In this document: in pieces, positions 8,549 to 17,507 of the stretch
Layout: every line of letters starts with the position of its first letter
Numbering within the stretch: position 1 is the stretch's first letter
NCBI RefSeq assembly: GCF_012396235.1
Contig: NZ_JAAXPA010000002.1
Coordinates: 1 to 64,000, forward strand
DNA: 64,000 bases
Source of the DNA: Rhodococcus opacus
Lineage (GTDB): Bacteria > Actinomycetota > Actinomycetes > Mycobacteriales > Mycobacteriaceae
Direction of reading: 5' to 3'
The notes under the pieces: generated by a model
The model's input: the letters and a program-made list of their open reading frames with translations, nothing else
Database searches by the model: none
What the model was told of the DNA's origin: nothing
Program-made: the position numbers and the translations under genes

Positions 8549-9305
8549 ACTTCTGGGCCGCGCCGTGCTCGGCTGGCGAGTGGTGGAACTCGTCGACTCG
8601 TGGCCCGAGACGGCGAGTGCGCGGGCACTGGTCCTCGAGGTCCCGGACTGGCCGGGGCATCGCGCCGGGCAGCACGTCGATCTCCGCCTGACCGGTCCCG
8701 ACGGATACACCACCGAGCGGAGCTACTCGCTGGCGTCGCCGGCCGAGCGTTCACCGGGTGGGTGGCGATTGCAGTTGGTCGTCCAGCGGGTGGCGGACGG
8801 TGAGGTGTCTCCGTATCTGACCGAGGTGTTCGCCGCGGGCAATCTGATCGAGGTGCGCGGACCGATCGGTGGCTGGTTCGTGTGGTCGCCGCGCGAGGGT
8901 GGCGGCGCGCCGGTGCTTCTCGTCGCGGGTGGGTCGGGGATCGTGCCGCTGATGTCGATGATTCGCGAGCGCCGGTTCCGGCACGACCGCACGCCGTTCC
9001 GGCTCGTGTACTCCCTCCGGACGCAGGCCGACGAATTGTTCGCGGACGAGCTGAACCCGCCCGGGACCGGCGACGGGGGAGTCGAGACGTTCGTCCTCTG
9101 CACCCGTGAGGACTCGCCGCGGCGTCCCGCGGGTCGGATCACTGCCGCCGATCTCGCGGCGTGGGGATGGCCGGCGGACTTCGCCCCGCGCTGCTTCGTG
9201 TGCGGGCCCACCGGATTCGTCGAGGAGGCGGCTCGCCTGCTGCTCTCGCTCGGGCATTCGCCGGACGACATCAAGACCGAGAGATTCGGTCCTTCGGGGC
9301 CGTGA
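8538..9305 (+). CDS. FNR-like FAD/NAD(P)H oxidoreductase, partner of the molybdopterin protein
   Basis: The protein has 255 residues. FAD-binding RSYSLAS (around residue 59) is followed by the NAD(P)-binding VLLVAGGSGIVPLMSMIRER and a C-terminal VCGPTGFVEEAARLLLSLG and TERFG, the ferredoxin-NADP reductase fold. No iron-sulfur domain is present. It probably passes NAD(P)H electrons to the overlapping Mo-enzyme. The GTG start at 8538 lies within the end of the upstream gene (11-base overlap), indicating translational coupling. M is encoded by GTG, and no better ATG exists before the conserved region. Confidence 0.9.
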   Translation: MTSELLGRAVLGWRVVELVDSWPETASARALVLEVPDWPGHRAGQHVDLRLTGPDGYTTERSYSLASPAERSPGGWRLQLVVQRVADGEVSPYLTEVFAAGNLIEVRGPIGGWFVWSPREGGGAPVLLVAGGSGIVPLMSMIRERRFRHDRTPFRLVYSLRTQADELFADELNPPGTGDGGVETFVLCTREDSPRRPAGRITAADLAAWGWPADFAPRCFVCGPTGFVEEAARLLLSLGHSPDDIKTERFGPSGP

Positions 9306-9324
9306 CCGGAGGAAGGAATTGTCG

Positions 9325-9597
9325 ATGAGTGCGTTGCAGGGCAACGACTTCGAGGACGGGAACGTTCTCGGCGGGCCGTTCGCGGAGATCTTCGTTCACG
9401 ACCTCACCGCGGCAACCGGGCAGTGCCGGTTCTGCGGTCTCGACGGACCGATGGCGGCGGTGCACGTCTATACGCGTGCGCCCGGTGTCGTCGTGCGGTG
9501 CCCGGGATGTCAGGAGGTGCTGCTGCGACTGGTGTCGACTCCGCGCGGGCTCGAGCTCGACGCCAGCGGGTTGTCGCACCTGTCCTGGAAACTGTGA
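9325..9597 (+). CDS. DUF6510 family zinc-ribbon-like small protein
   Basis: This 90-residue protein starts at ATG 9325 after an AGGAAGGA ribosome site. Four Cys in two CxxC pairs (CRFC near residue 33 and CPGC near residue 56) suggest a structural zinc ribbon or rubredoxin-like metal site. I recognise it as the small DUF6510 family found beside sulfite-oxidase-like and FNR-like genes in actinobacteria. Its role is undescribed. It could be an electron carrier, chaperone or cofactor-loading protein for the Mo-enzyme upstream. It is 19 bases after the reductase gene and surely in the same operon. Confidence 0.82.
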   Translation: MSALQGNDFEDGNVLGGPFAEIFVHDLTAATGQCRFCGLDGPMAAVHVYTRAPGVVVRCPGCQEVLLRLVSTPRGLELDASGLSHLSWKL

Positions 9598-9599
9598 GC

Positions 9600-9631
9600 G
9601 CTGACTATGGAATTTGCAAGTCAGCTATGCT
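9600..9631 (+). promoter_or_regulatory. Operator and promoter of the HxlR regulator gene
   Basis: GCTGACT (9600-9606) and AGTCAGC (9619-9625) form a perfect inverted repeat with a 12-base spacer. The layout and the ATGG...GCA spacer edges match the operator at 7858-7883. A -10 TATGCT (9626-9631) follows directly, with a TGACTA-like -35 in the left arm. Transcription would begin at about the ATG at 9639, giving a leaderless mRNA. This fits negative autoregulation by the HxlR protein. Confidence 0.75.
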
Positions 9632-9638
9632 GAGGTGC

Positions 9639-10136
9639 ATGGACGCGGCACGGTTGGACGGCTTTCTGGCAGATCGCGACACCTGGCGGGCGACGCACTG
9701 CTCCATCGGCAAGGCGATGGACGTGATCGGCACGCGTTCGGCCGTCCTGATCCTGCGCGAGGCCTACTACGGCACCACGCGATTCGACGACTTCGCGAAA
9801 CGGGTCGGCATCACCGAGGCAGTGGCGGCGTCCAGGCTGCGTGAACTAACGGCCGAGGGACTGTTCGAGCGGCAACCCTACAAGGAGCCCGGGCAGCGCA
9901 CCCGCTACGAATACGTGCTCACCGAGAAGGGGCGCGACCTCCTGCCCGCCGTGCTCGCGCTGATGCAGTGGGGCGACAAGTACCTCCAGGGCAAGCACGG
10001 TGCGCCCATCGGGATGCGGGACGACGCGACCGGCGAACCCGTGCGCGTCGAGGTCCGCAGCCCCGACCGTGAGGTGCTGCTGGCGGAACTGCGGCTGACC
10101 CCCAACTTCACCGAAGAGGATGCGTCCCGCCCGTGA
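9639..10136 (+). CDS. HxlR/MarR-like winged-helix transcriptional regulator
   Basis: The 165-residue protein has a classic HxlR winged helix. CSIGKAMDVIGTRSAVLILR begins the domain (residue about 18), RFDDFAKRVGITEAVAASRL is the recognition helix region and the wing is in RTRYEYVLTEKGRDLLP. HxlR proteins sense reactive electrophiles, oxidants or ligands. Matching palindromes before its own gene and the MFS gene make it the likely regulator of both, and perhaps of the redox cassette between them. ATG 9639 is preferred over ATG 9627 from the promoter position. The stop codon lies in palindrome A2. Confidence 0.92.
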   Translation: MDAARLDGFLADRDTWRATHCSIGKAMDVIGTRSAVLILREAYYGTTRFDDFAKRVGITEAVAASRLRELTAEGLFERQPYKEPGQRTRYEYVLTEKGRDLLPAVLALMQWGDKYLQGKHGAPIGMRDDATGEPVRVEVRSPDREVLLAELRLTPNFTEEDASRP

Positions 10137-10172
10137 GTACTTCTCAACCGCCCGCGGTTAATAAGTACTCAC
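10133..10172. repeat. 40-bp palindromic element, family A copy 2
   Basis: GTGAGTACTTCTCAACCGCC and CGCGGTTAATAAGTACTCAC form a 40-bp inverted repeat with few mismatches, extended by CC/GG at both ends. It overlaps the HxlR stop codon (10134-10136) and ends four bases before the M50 stop on the other strand, so it fills a convergent gap. It also marks the point where conserved M. tuberculosis-like gene order resumes. It may serve as a bidirectional terminator or be a mobile palindrome. Confidence 0.85.
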
Positions 10173-10175
10173 GGG

Positions 10176-10949
10176 TCAGAGCCAGAAGCGCATCAGGTAG
10201 TTGCCGTACTGCGCGTAGATCTCCGGAACCCCGGACAGTTCGAACAGCCGGTAGATGACGTCGAAGAACACCACGTTGATCGACGGCACGAACAGCAGCG
10301 CCACGAGGATCAGCAGTCCGTACGGCTTGAACTGGTCGACGGACCTGCGGGTGCGGGGCGGCAGGAACGGCTCGAGCGCGGCGTACCCGTCGAGTCCGGG
10401 TACCGGCAGGAGATTGAGCACGGTGGCCATCACCTGCAGGAACGCGAGGAAACTCAGTCCCGCCCAGAACACCTGGTGGTCGCCGCCCAGCCCGAACCAG
10501 CGGATCACCGCGAGGAGGACGATCGCGGACACCAGATTCACGGCGGGTCCGGCGAGCGACACCCGCGCCTGCACCTTCGGCGAGAACAGTCCGGTGCGCA
10601 GGTACACGGCGCCGCCGGGCAACCCGATCCCGCCGAGTGCGATGAACAGCACCGGCAGACCGATCGACAGCAGCGGGTGGCTGTACTTCACCGGGTTGAG
10701 CGTGAGATAGCCGCGCACCTCGACGTCGGTGTCGCCGTGCCGCCACGCCGTGAACGCGTGCGCGAACTCGTGCAGGCAGAGCGTCACCACCCATCCCGCG
10801 ACCACGAGCAGGAACACCCCGACGTGGCCGAGGACGGACTCCAGTTCGGCGCGCCACGCGAGAACACCGCCGGCGACCGCCACGGCGACGACCAGAAGGA
10901 ACACCGGACTGGGGCGTACCGCGGTGGTCCGCGCCCGGGGCAGGCTCAT
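10176..10949 (-). CDS. Site-2 protease-like M50 family metallopeptidase (Rv0359-like)
   Basis: The 257-residue membrane protein has five to six helices and the zinc motif HEFAH in VVTLCLHEFAHAFTAWRHGD. A second-site NLLPVPGLDGY (LDG) supplies the Asp ligand. It belongs to the rhomboid-unrelated M50 family of intramembrane proteases; no PDZ domain is visible. The ATG at 10949 overlaps the upstream stop as ATGA, so the gene is translationally coupled to the Rv0358-like gene. Rv0358-Rv0359 are adjacent in M. tuberculosis too. Its substrate is unknown. Confidence 0.93.
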   Translation of the reverse strand: MSLPRARTTAVRPSPVFLLVVAVAVAGGVLAWRAELESVLGHVGVFLLVVAGWVVTLCLHEFAHAFTAWRHGDTDVEVRGYLTLNPVKYSHPLLSIGLPVLFIALGGIGLPGGAVYLRTGLFSPKVQARVSLAGPAVNLVSAIVLLAVIRWFGLGGDHQVFWAGLSFLAFLQVMATVLNLLPVPGLDGYAALEPFLPPRTRRSVDQFKPYGLLILVALLFVPSINVVFFDVIYRLFELSGVPEIYAQYGNYLMRFWL

Positions 10950-11611
10950 CGGACCAGCAACCACTCTTGGTCGTGACGGTAGAACGTCGAACGCTTGACT
11001 TCGCGCGGGTTCGGCACGCCGTCGCGGGTCAGCGCCGCGGCGGGCGACCCGAGCTGCACGGCGCGGCCCTCCACCCAGCGGCGGGGCAGCCAGCGCCTGC
11101 GAGGTTCGACCGACGCCCGCAGACCGGGCATCCGTGGGGTCGGGGTGACGTTCATGCTCGTCGTCGTCCCCGAGAACAACCGGGTGTCGTCGACGTAGGC
11201 CTCGCCGACGAGCGGCCCCCCGTCCGGACCCGTGACGGTGGCGCACCCGACGAGCGCGATGCCCGCGTCGTCGCGGATGAGGGGGACCGGCTTGGCCGTC
11301 CCCTTCAGCGCGGTGCGGGCGCCGCGGGCACCGGAGGACAGGTGGTAGGCGTCCGTCGCCTCCGAACGATGCTCCGCGACGTACGCGAGTTCGATGTGCA
11401 GGCGTTCGGTGCGCATCAACCGGGTCAGGGTGGCCGCGAAGGCGGCGTCGCTGCCCACCACGATCAGTCGCGGATCCACGACGACCTGAAGTTTGGAGAA
11501 GACCTCGTCGAAGTCGTCCTTGTCCGGGACGGCAGGTGCGCTCGAGGTCGAAATGGAGCCCAGAGGTAGGGGAAGCGGCACGTCGCCGCAAATGAGCACT
11601 ACGGGGGTCAA
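10946..11611 (-). CDS. Conserved actinobacterial protein, Rv0358-like, unknown function
   Basis: The start is TTG 11611, preceded by AGGAG five bases upstream. The product is 221 residues and begins MTPVVLICGDVPLPLPLG. A GTG at 11617 is in frame but sits on the ribosome site. The middle region (LIVVGSDAAFAATLTRLMRT, HIELAYVAEHRSEATDAYHL) suggests a Rossmann-like alpha/beta fold similar to diacylglycerol-kinase-type N-domains, but I cannot prove it. No membrane segment is seen. It is divergent from purA and coupled to the M50 peptidase gene, as in M. tuberculosis. Confidence 0.8.
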   Translation of the reverse strand: MTPVVLICGDVPLPLPLGSISTSSAPAVPDKDDFDEVFSKLQVVVDPRLIVVGSDAAFAATLTRLMRTERLHIELAYVAEHRSEATDAYHLSSGARGARTALKGTAKPVPLIRDDAGIALVGCATVTGPDGGPLVGEAYVDDTRLFSGTTTSMNVTPTPRMPGLRASVEPRRRWLPRRWVEGRAVQLGSPAAALTRDGVPNPREVKRSTFYRHDQEWLLVR

Positions 11612-11733
11612 CGCCACTCCTCGCCCGGATGTCCCGCCGCGATTTCCGCAGCTTCCCTTTCGGATCATCCTAGTGGCACGCCCGAGATGGCCTCCCCAGC
11701 CGTACTGTGGGGTCTGTTCTCCGTGCCCTCGGC

Positions 11734-13107
<1,374 letters not shown>

Positions 13108-13119
13108 TCCGCGCGCCTG

Positions 13120-13172
13120 TCGCCGAATGTGACATCGGTTCAGTTGAATTGAACCGATGCGACATTCGGCGA
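13120..13172. repeat. 53-bp inverted repeat downstream of purA
   Basis: TCGCCGAATGT-GA-CATCGGTTCA (13120-13142) pairs with TGAACCGATG-CG-ACATTCGGCGA (13150-13172). The arms are 23 bases with only two mismatched positions and a seven-base loop. It begins 12 bases after the purA stop and could terminate purA transcription, though no T-tail follows. Its length, symmetry and internal two-base interruption resemble a repeat-type element more than a simple terminator. Confidence 0.8.
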
Positions 13173-13192
13173 TCCGCGATACATTCGAGCCG

Positions 13193-13624
13193 ATGATCAG
13201 GACTGTCGAAGCGAGTACCCGGACGCCGGCCGGCCGGTGGTACGACAGCTTCCACGCAGCGGCCGCCGTCCTGGAGGCATTCGGGCACGACACGCCGGAC
13301 ACCGGCAGGTGCGTGGCGGTGGTGTCGACGGATCTGGGCGTCTGGGTGTTCGAGGGTGACCCGAGGTCGACGGTGGACGCGTTCGTCCACGCGGTGGAGC
13401 GGGCGATACTCGCCGGCGGGCAGGCGTTCGTGCTGGGATGCGCCAGGGTGACCGGTGCGGATCAGCGGGCCGTCCGGACCCTCCGGGTTCCGGGCGGCGA
13501 CAGGATGGCGGCGGCCGCGGCGTTGGCGCGCGAACTCGTCGGCGACCCGCAGGCGCTGATCAGAACAGCACCGGGTCGTCGAAACCCGGAGTGTGCTCGA
13601 GGGCCAGCAGTTCGCGCTTGGTGA
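13193..13624 (+). CDS. Hypothetical protein overlapping the ogt gene end
   Basis: An ATG at 13193 opens 143 codons (MIRTVEASTRTPAGRWYDSF...). The composition is typical of a soluble alpha/beta protein, with a hydrophobic core stretch VAVVSTDLGVWVFEG. I do not recognise a family. The last 65 bases overlap the 3' end of the ogt gene on the other strand, so either the overlap is real or the C-terminal 20 residues are fortuitous. No good ribosome site is seen. The strong repeat upstream may carry its promoter. Confidence 0.55.
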   Translation: MIRTVEASTRTPAGRWYDSFHAAAAVLEAFGHDTPDTGRCVAVVSTDLGVWVFEGDPRSTVDAFVHAVERAILAGGQAFVLGCARVTGADQRAVRTLRVPGGDRMAAAAALARELVGDPQALIRTAPGRRNPECARGPAVRAW

Positions 13625-14096
13625 GGGTGCCGCCGCCGGCGGAGAAGCCGCCCACCTGCCCGCCGGCGGCGAGGACGCGATGGCACGGGATCACGATCGG
13701 CAGCCGGTTACGGCCGAGGGCCTGACCGACGGCCTGCGCGGCACCCGGCTTGCCGAGTTCCGCCGCGATGTCGCCGTAGGTGAGCGTGGTGCCCGGGTCG
13801 ATTGCGCGGGTGAGGTCGTATACGGTGCAGTCGAATTCGGGGACTCCCTCGAAGTCGAGGTCGATCCACCGCAGATCGTCGAGTGCGCCGCCCAGATGTT
13901 CGCGTATTCCGTCGATGGCCCGCTGGACCGGTGCCGGCGGCTGGTGCTCCACCGCATCCGGGAAACAGTGTTCGAGACGCTGCCGGGTGGATTCGGGTGA
14001 ACCTTCGGGCAATTGCACACCCACGATTCCGGCGGCCCGCCACGCGATGGCGCAGGTGCCGAGGGCCGTGTCGAACAGGGCGATTCCTGTGGTCAC
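13560..14096 (-). CDS. ogt: Methylated-DNA--[protein]-cysteine S-methyltransferase
   Basis: This 178-residue protein carries the active-site signature RLPIVIPCHRVLAAGGQVGG with the acceptor Cys and the helix-turn-helix segment TYGDIAAELGKPGAAQAVGQ. It removes alkyl groups from O6-alkylguanine by irreversible self-alkylation. GTG 14096 is taken as start because the conserved TTGIALFDTALGTCAIAW follows directly. TTG 14099 is an alternative. No Ada regulatory domain is attached. The gene is divergent from phoD and overlaps a hypothetical gene at its 3' end. Confidence 0.94.
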   Translation of the reverse strand: MTTGIALFDTALGTCAIAWRAAGIVGVQLPEGSPESTRQRLEHCFPDAVEHQPPAPVQRAIDGIREHLGGALDDLRWIDLDFEGVPEFDCTVYDLTRAIDPGTTLTYGDIAAELGKPGAAQAVGQALGRNRLPIVIPCHRVLAAGGQVGGFSAGGGTLTKRELLALEHTPGFDDPVLF

Positions 14097-14185
14097 CAAT
14101 CCAGTATGCCTCCCACATCTGACGTTCACCTTCCGTTGACCGCGGTTGGACATCCTCGAAGCTCGCCGACCGAGGAGATGTTTCC

Positions 14186-15724
14186 GTGTACCTGTCCCGC
14201 CGTGCCCTGCTCCGCTCCACCGCACTCGGGTTGCTGGCCGTGCCCGCCGCCGCGTGCTCCGATTCCGGTAGTGCGGGTCCGGCGCTGGTCCGTGAACGAC
14301 CCACCCTGACGCACGGTGTCGCGGCGGGGGACGTGCGAGCCGACGGTGCGCTCGTCTGGGCGAGGTCCGACCGTCCCGCCACGATGATCGTGGAGACCTC
14401 GGCCACCGAGTCCTTCACCGACCCGATGCGGTTCGAGGGTGGACTGCTCACTCCGGACACGGACGGCACCGGACGGCTGCGGCTGACCGGACTACCCGCA
14501 GGGCAGCAGGTGCACTACCGGGTGACTCTCGAAGGCGACGACGGCGCCACCTCGGAGGCGGTGACGGGTGTCTTCCGCACCGCTCCGAGCGCCGCAGGGG
14601 ACATCCGGTTGCAATGGTCCGGGGACACGGCTGGTCAGGGATACGGAATCAATCCGGACATCGGCGGAATGCGAATCTTCGACACGATGGCCGCGCGCGA
14701 CCCGCACCTGTTCCTGCACTCGGGCGACGTCGTGTACGCCGACGGTCCGCTGAAGGAGTCCTTCACGCTGCCGGACGGACGCGTGTGGCGGAACACGGTC
14801 AGTGAGGCGAAGAGCGCGGTCGCGCAGACGCTGGACCAGTACCGCGGCCAGTACGCGTACAACCTCACCGACGACAACTACCGCAGGTTCAATTCCTCTG
14901 TGGCGCAGATCGTTCAATGGGACGATCACGAGACCGTCAACAACTGGTACCCCGGTGAGGTCCTCGATCTCGACACGTACACGGAGAAGAACGTGGACGT
15001 GCTGGCGCAGAGGGCATTCCAGGCGTACCACGAGTGGCTGCCGACGGAGCCGGCCGACGCGGTCGACGGTCGCGTCTACCGCAAGATCGGGTACGGGCCA
15101 CTGCTCGACGTGTTCGTCCTCGACATGCGCACCTACAAGGACGCGAACGGGGTCAACACCGGTGCGGCCGGGCAGATTCTCGGTGCGGCTCAGAAGGACT
15201 GGCTGATCCGGGAACTCGGTGCGTCCACGGCGACGTGGAAGATCATCGCCAACGACCTCCCGCTCGGGGTGGTGGTCCCGGACGGCGACACCGCGTTCGA
15301 GGGCGTCGCGAACGGGGAGCCCGGTCAGCCGTCGGGCCGGGAATCCGAGATCGCCCAGGTGCTGTCGGCGATCAAGGCGGGGCGGATCACCGGGACGGTA
15401 TGGCTCACTGCGGACGTGCACTACACCGCCGCGCACCGGTACTCTCCCGACCGCGCCGCGTACAAGGATTTCGACGAGTTCTGGGAGTTCGTCTCCGGTC
15501 CACTCAACTCGGGCGGCTTCGGTCCGAACGACCTCGACGCCACGTTCGGCCCCGAGGCCGTGTTCGTGCACGCGCCGCCCGCACCCAACTCGTCGCCGCT
15601 CGAGGGATACCAGCACTTCGGTGAGGTGTTCATCGACGGGCAGACGTCGGAGTTGCGGGTGGACCTCCTCGACGCGGCCGGGACGGTGCTCTTCAGTCAG
15701 CTGCTGCCGCCGCCGGCGCGCTGA
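14186..15724 (+). CDS. phoD: PhoD-like alkaline phosphatase / phosphodiesterase, exported
   Basis: The 512-residue protein starts with a GTG after GAGGAG. Its N-terminus (SRRALLRSTALGLLAVPAAA) is a Tat-like signal with a Cys directly after AAA, so it may also be lipidated. A PhoD N-domain (residues 40-130) precedes the metallophosphatase domain with HSGDVVYADGP, WDDHETVNNW and WLTADVHYTAAHRY. PhoD enzymes use Ca and Fe to release phosphate from phosphodiesters outside the cell. No Pho box was recognised in the 89-bp upstream gap. Confidence 0.93.
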   Translation: MYLSRRALLRSTALGLLAVPAAACSDSGSAGPALVRERPTLTHGVAAGDVRADGALVWARSDRPATMIVETSATESFTDPMRFEGGLLTPDTDGTGRLRLTGLPAGQQVHYRVTLEGDDGATSEAVTGVFRTAPSAAGDIRLQWSGDTAGQGYGINPDIGGMRIFDTMAARDPHLFLHSGDVVYADGPLKESFTLPDGRVWRNTVSEAKSAVAQTLDQYRGQYAYNLTDDNYRRFNSSVAQIVQWDDHETVNNWYPGEVLDLDTYTEKNVDVLAQRAFQAYHEWLPTEPADAVDGRVYRKIGYGPLLDVFVLDMRTYKDANGVNTGAAGQILGAAQKDWLIRELGASTATWKIIANDLPLGVVVPDGDTAFEGVANGEPGQPSGRESEIAQVLSAIKAGRITGTVWLTADVHYTAAHRYSPDRAAYKDFDEFWEFVSGPLNSGGFGPNDLDATFGPEAVFVHAPPAPNSSPLEGYQHFGEVFIDGQTSELRVDLLDAAGTVLFSQLLPPPAR

Positions 15725-15909
15725 TCGTCTGAACCAGGCCAGTCCGGATCTTCTGGACTGGTCGGCTGGTCGGTAAAGATTCCGCCGAGAGGGGCGCCGA
15801 TCCGGAACTGCTCCAGGCGAAACGCGCCCGTACCTCCCTCTTTGGGGCCGTAGTGCGCGACCGCTGCGGCCAGGAGAAGCATGCACGCGAGGGTGATCAG
15901 TGTCGTCAT
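15697..15909 (-). CDS. Small single-pass membrane protein, hypothetical
   Basis: The ATG at 15909 gives 70 residues. MTTLITLACMLLLAAAVAHY forms one membrane helix or signal anchor, followed by a polar Gly/Pro/Asp-rich tail. Its end overlaps the phoD 3' end by 28 bases on the opposite strand. It is divergent from the MocR regulator 62 bases away, an arrangement typical for MocR targets. The short gap holds GCCAG-AA-CTGGC and further ACTGG copies that could be operator parts. Family unknown; a real but uncertain gene. Confidence 0.55.
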   Translation of the reverse strand: MTTLITLACMLLLAAAVAHYGPKEGGTGAFRLEQFRIGAPLGGIFTDQPTSPEDPDWPGSDDQRAGGGSS

Positions 15910-15971
15910 GGATTCGAGCTTCGCCAGAACTGGCTTTGAGTTGAATAGCCAAGAGGTTGATACTGGACTGC

Positions 15972-17456
15972 ATGATGACTCGCGTACTCGGTGCACGCTC
16001 CCTGGCCAGGGACCTCGGCAACTGGCAGGACGACAGCAGCCGGCGGTCGGCCGCGCGGCCCGCCTACCGGGCGCTGGCCGACGGGATCCGCCTGCTCGTG
16101 CACGACGGCCGCATCCCGTTGGGGGTCGCGTTGCCGAGCGAGCGCGAACTGGCGTCGATGCTGGAGTTGAGCCGGACCACGATCACGTCATCGTATTCGG
16201 TGCTCCGGGACGAGGGGTATCTCATCAGCCGTCAGGGGTCGCGCAGCACGGTCGCGCTGCCGCTCGGGGCACGGCAGAACGGGCTGATGTTCCGCGCGCA
16301 CCAGCCCGGTTCCGACAGTTCGGTGGTCGATCTCAGCTATGCCGCGATGGCCGCGCCCGCGGAGGCGGTCGAGCAGGCCTACGCCTATGCGTTGCAATCG
16401 CTTCCGCAGTTCCTGCCGACGCACGGAATGGAGCCGGTCGGGATCGGCGCGTTGCGGGACGTGATCGCCGCCCGCTACCGGGCACGAGGGCTGGAGACCT
16501 CGCCCGAGCAGATCATGGTCACCTCCGGTGCCCAGCATGCACTGCGGCTGCTCCTCAACGTGCTCACGGCGCCGGGGGAGCGGGTGCTGGTCGATCACCC
16601 CACGTACCCCAACGCGCTGGAGGCGATCCGCAGGGTCGGTGCGCGTCCGGTCCCGGTCCCGGTCCGTCCGGAGGGCGGGGCGTCCGGGGCGTGGGATCTC
16701 GACGGAATCCGCAGCGCCGCCCGGCAGACCGCGGCCCGGATGGCGTACCTGATCCCGGACTTCCACAACCCCACCGGACTGTGCCTCGACGGGTCCGGGC
16801 GGGCCGAATTGGCGCGGATCGCGCGCGACACCCGCATGACCCTGGTGGTGGACGAGACGATGGTCGACCTGTGGCTGGACGAGCCGTCCCCGGGGCCGGT
16901 CGCGGCGCACGGCAGGGGAGCCGCGAAGTCGGAGGTCGTGACGATCGGGTCGGCGGCGAAGTCGTTCTGGGGCGGGCTGCGCGTCGGCTGGATTCGCGCC
17001 GATCCGGCCCTGATCACCCGGCTCGCCGGGGCGCGGGCCGCGGTCGATCTGGGCACGCCGGTGATGGACCAGCTCGCGGCGGCGCATCTGCTCTCCGACG
17101 ACGAACTCGTCCTCGCACGACGCCGGGCGGAGCTGCGGGAACAGCGGAGCGCGATGCTCGACGCTCTCGCCGACCGCCTGCCGGACTGGATCCCGACCAT
17201 CGGTTCGGGAGGGATGTCGCTGTGGCTGCGCATGCCCGCGCCGGTGTCGACGGCGCTGGCCGCGACGGCCCCCAACTTCGGGGTGCTGCTGGCGGCGGGA
17301 CCGCGCTTCGGTGTGGAGGGCGCGTTCGAGCGGTTCGTCCGGCTCCCGTACGCGCGGACGTCCGACGAGCTGCGCCGCGGTGTCGACTGCATCGCGGCAG
17401 CGTACGACACGCTGGCCGTCGACCGTGAGCTCGCGGAGCCGTCCCTCGTCGTCTGA
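15972..17456 (+). CDS. MocR-type GntR/aminotransferase-fusion transcriptional regulator
   Basis: The 494-residue protein has an N-terminal GntR winged helix (LPSERELASMLELSRTTITS near residues 60-79) and a fold-type I aminotransferase domain. PLP-site residues are LIPDFHNPTG and the Lys in SAAKSFWGGLRVGW. MocR regulators sense PLP or amino compounds and usually control a divergent or linked gene; the small membrane protein is the neighbour here. Two ATGs (15972, 15975) are adjacent. The stop codon is five bases before palindrome B1. Confidence 0.93.
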   Translation: MMTRVLGARSLARDLGNWQDDSSRRSAARPAYRALADGIRLLVHDGRIPLGVALPSERELASMLELSRTTITSSYSVLRDEGYLISRQGSRSTVALPLGARQNGLMFRAHQPGSDSSVVDLSYAAMAAPAEAVEQAYAYALQSLPQFLPTHGMEPVGIGALRDVIAARYRARGLETSPEQIMVTSGAQHALRLLLNVLTAPGERVLVDHPTYPNALEAIRRVGARPVPVPVRPEGGASGAWDLDGIRSAARQTAARMAYLIPDFHNPTGLCLDGSGRAELARIARDTRMTLVVDETMVDLWLDEPSPGPVAAHGRGAAKSEVVTIGSAAKSFWGGLRVGWIRADPALITRLAGARAAVDLGTPVMDQLAAAHLLSDDELVLARRRAELREQRSAMLDALADRLPDWIPTIGSGGMSLWLRMPAPVSTALAATAPNFGVLLAAGPRFGVEGAFERFVRLPYARTSDELRRGVDCIAAAYDTLAVDRELAEPSLVV

Positions 17457-17460
17457 GCCC

Positions 17461-17500
17461 GTGAGTGGCGAAGCGTGCCGGGACACGCTTCGCCACTCAC
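17461..17500. repeat. 40-bp palindromic element, family B copy 1
   Basis: GTGAGTGGCGAAGCGTG pairs with CACGCTTCGCCACTCAC with only a short central loop, 40 bp in all. The ends GTGAGT/ACTCAC and the total length equal those of family A, but the inner sequence differs. It fills the convergent gap between the MocR and racemase genes, so it could work as a bidirectional terminator. A close copy lies inside a coding region at 27502-27541. Confidence 0.85.
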
Positions 17501-17507
17501 GTGGGGA

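Noticed and set aside
15739-15761. CCAGTCC-N9-GGACTGG inverted repeat near the end of phoD as a possible MocR operator
   Set aside because: It lies inside the small membrane protein's coding region and far from the MocR promoter. Symmetry alone does not support a regulatory role.
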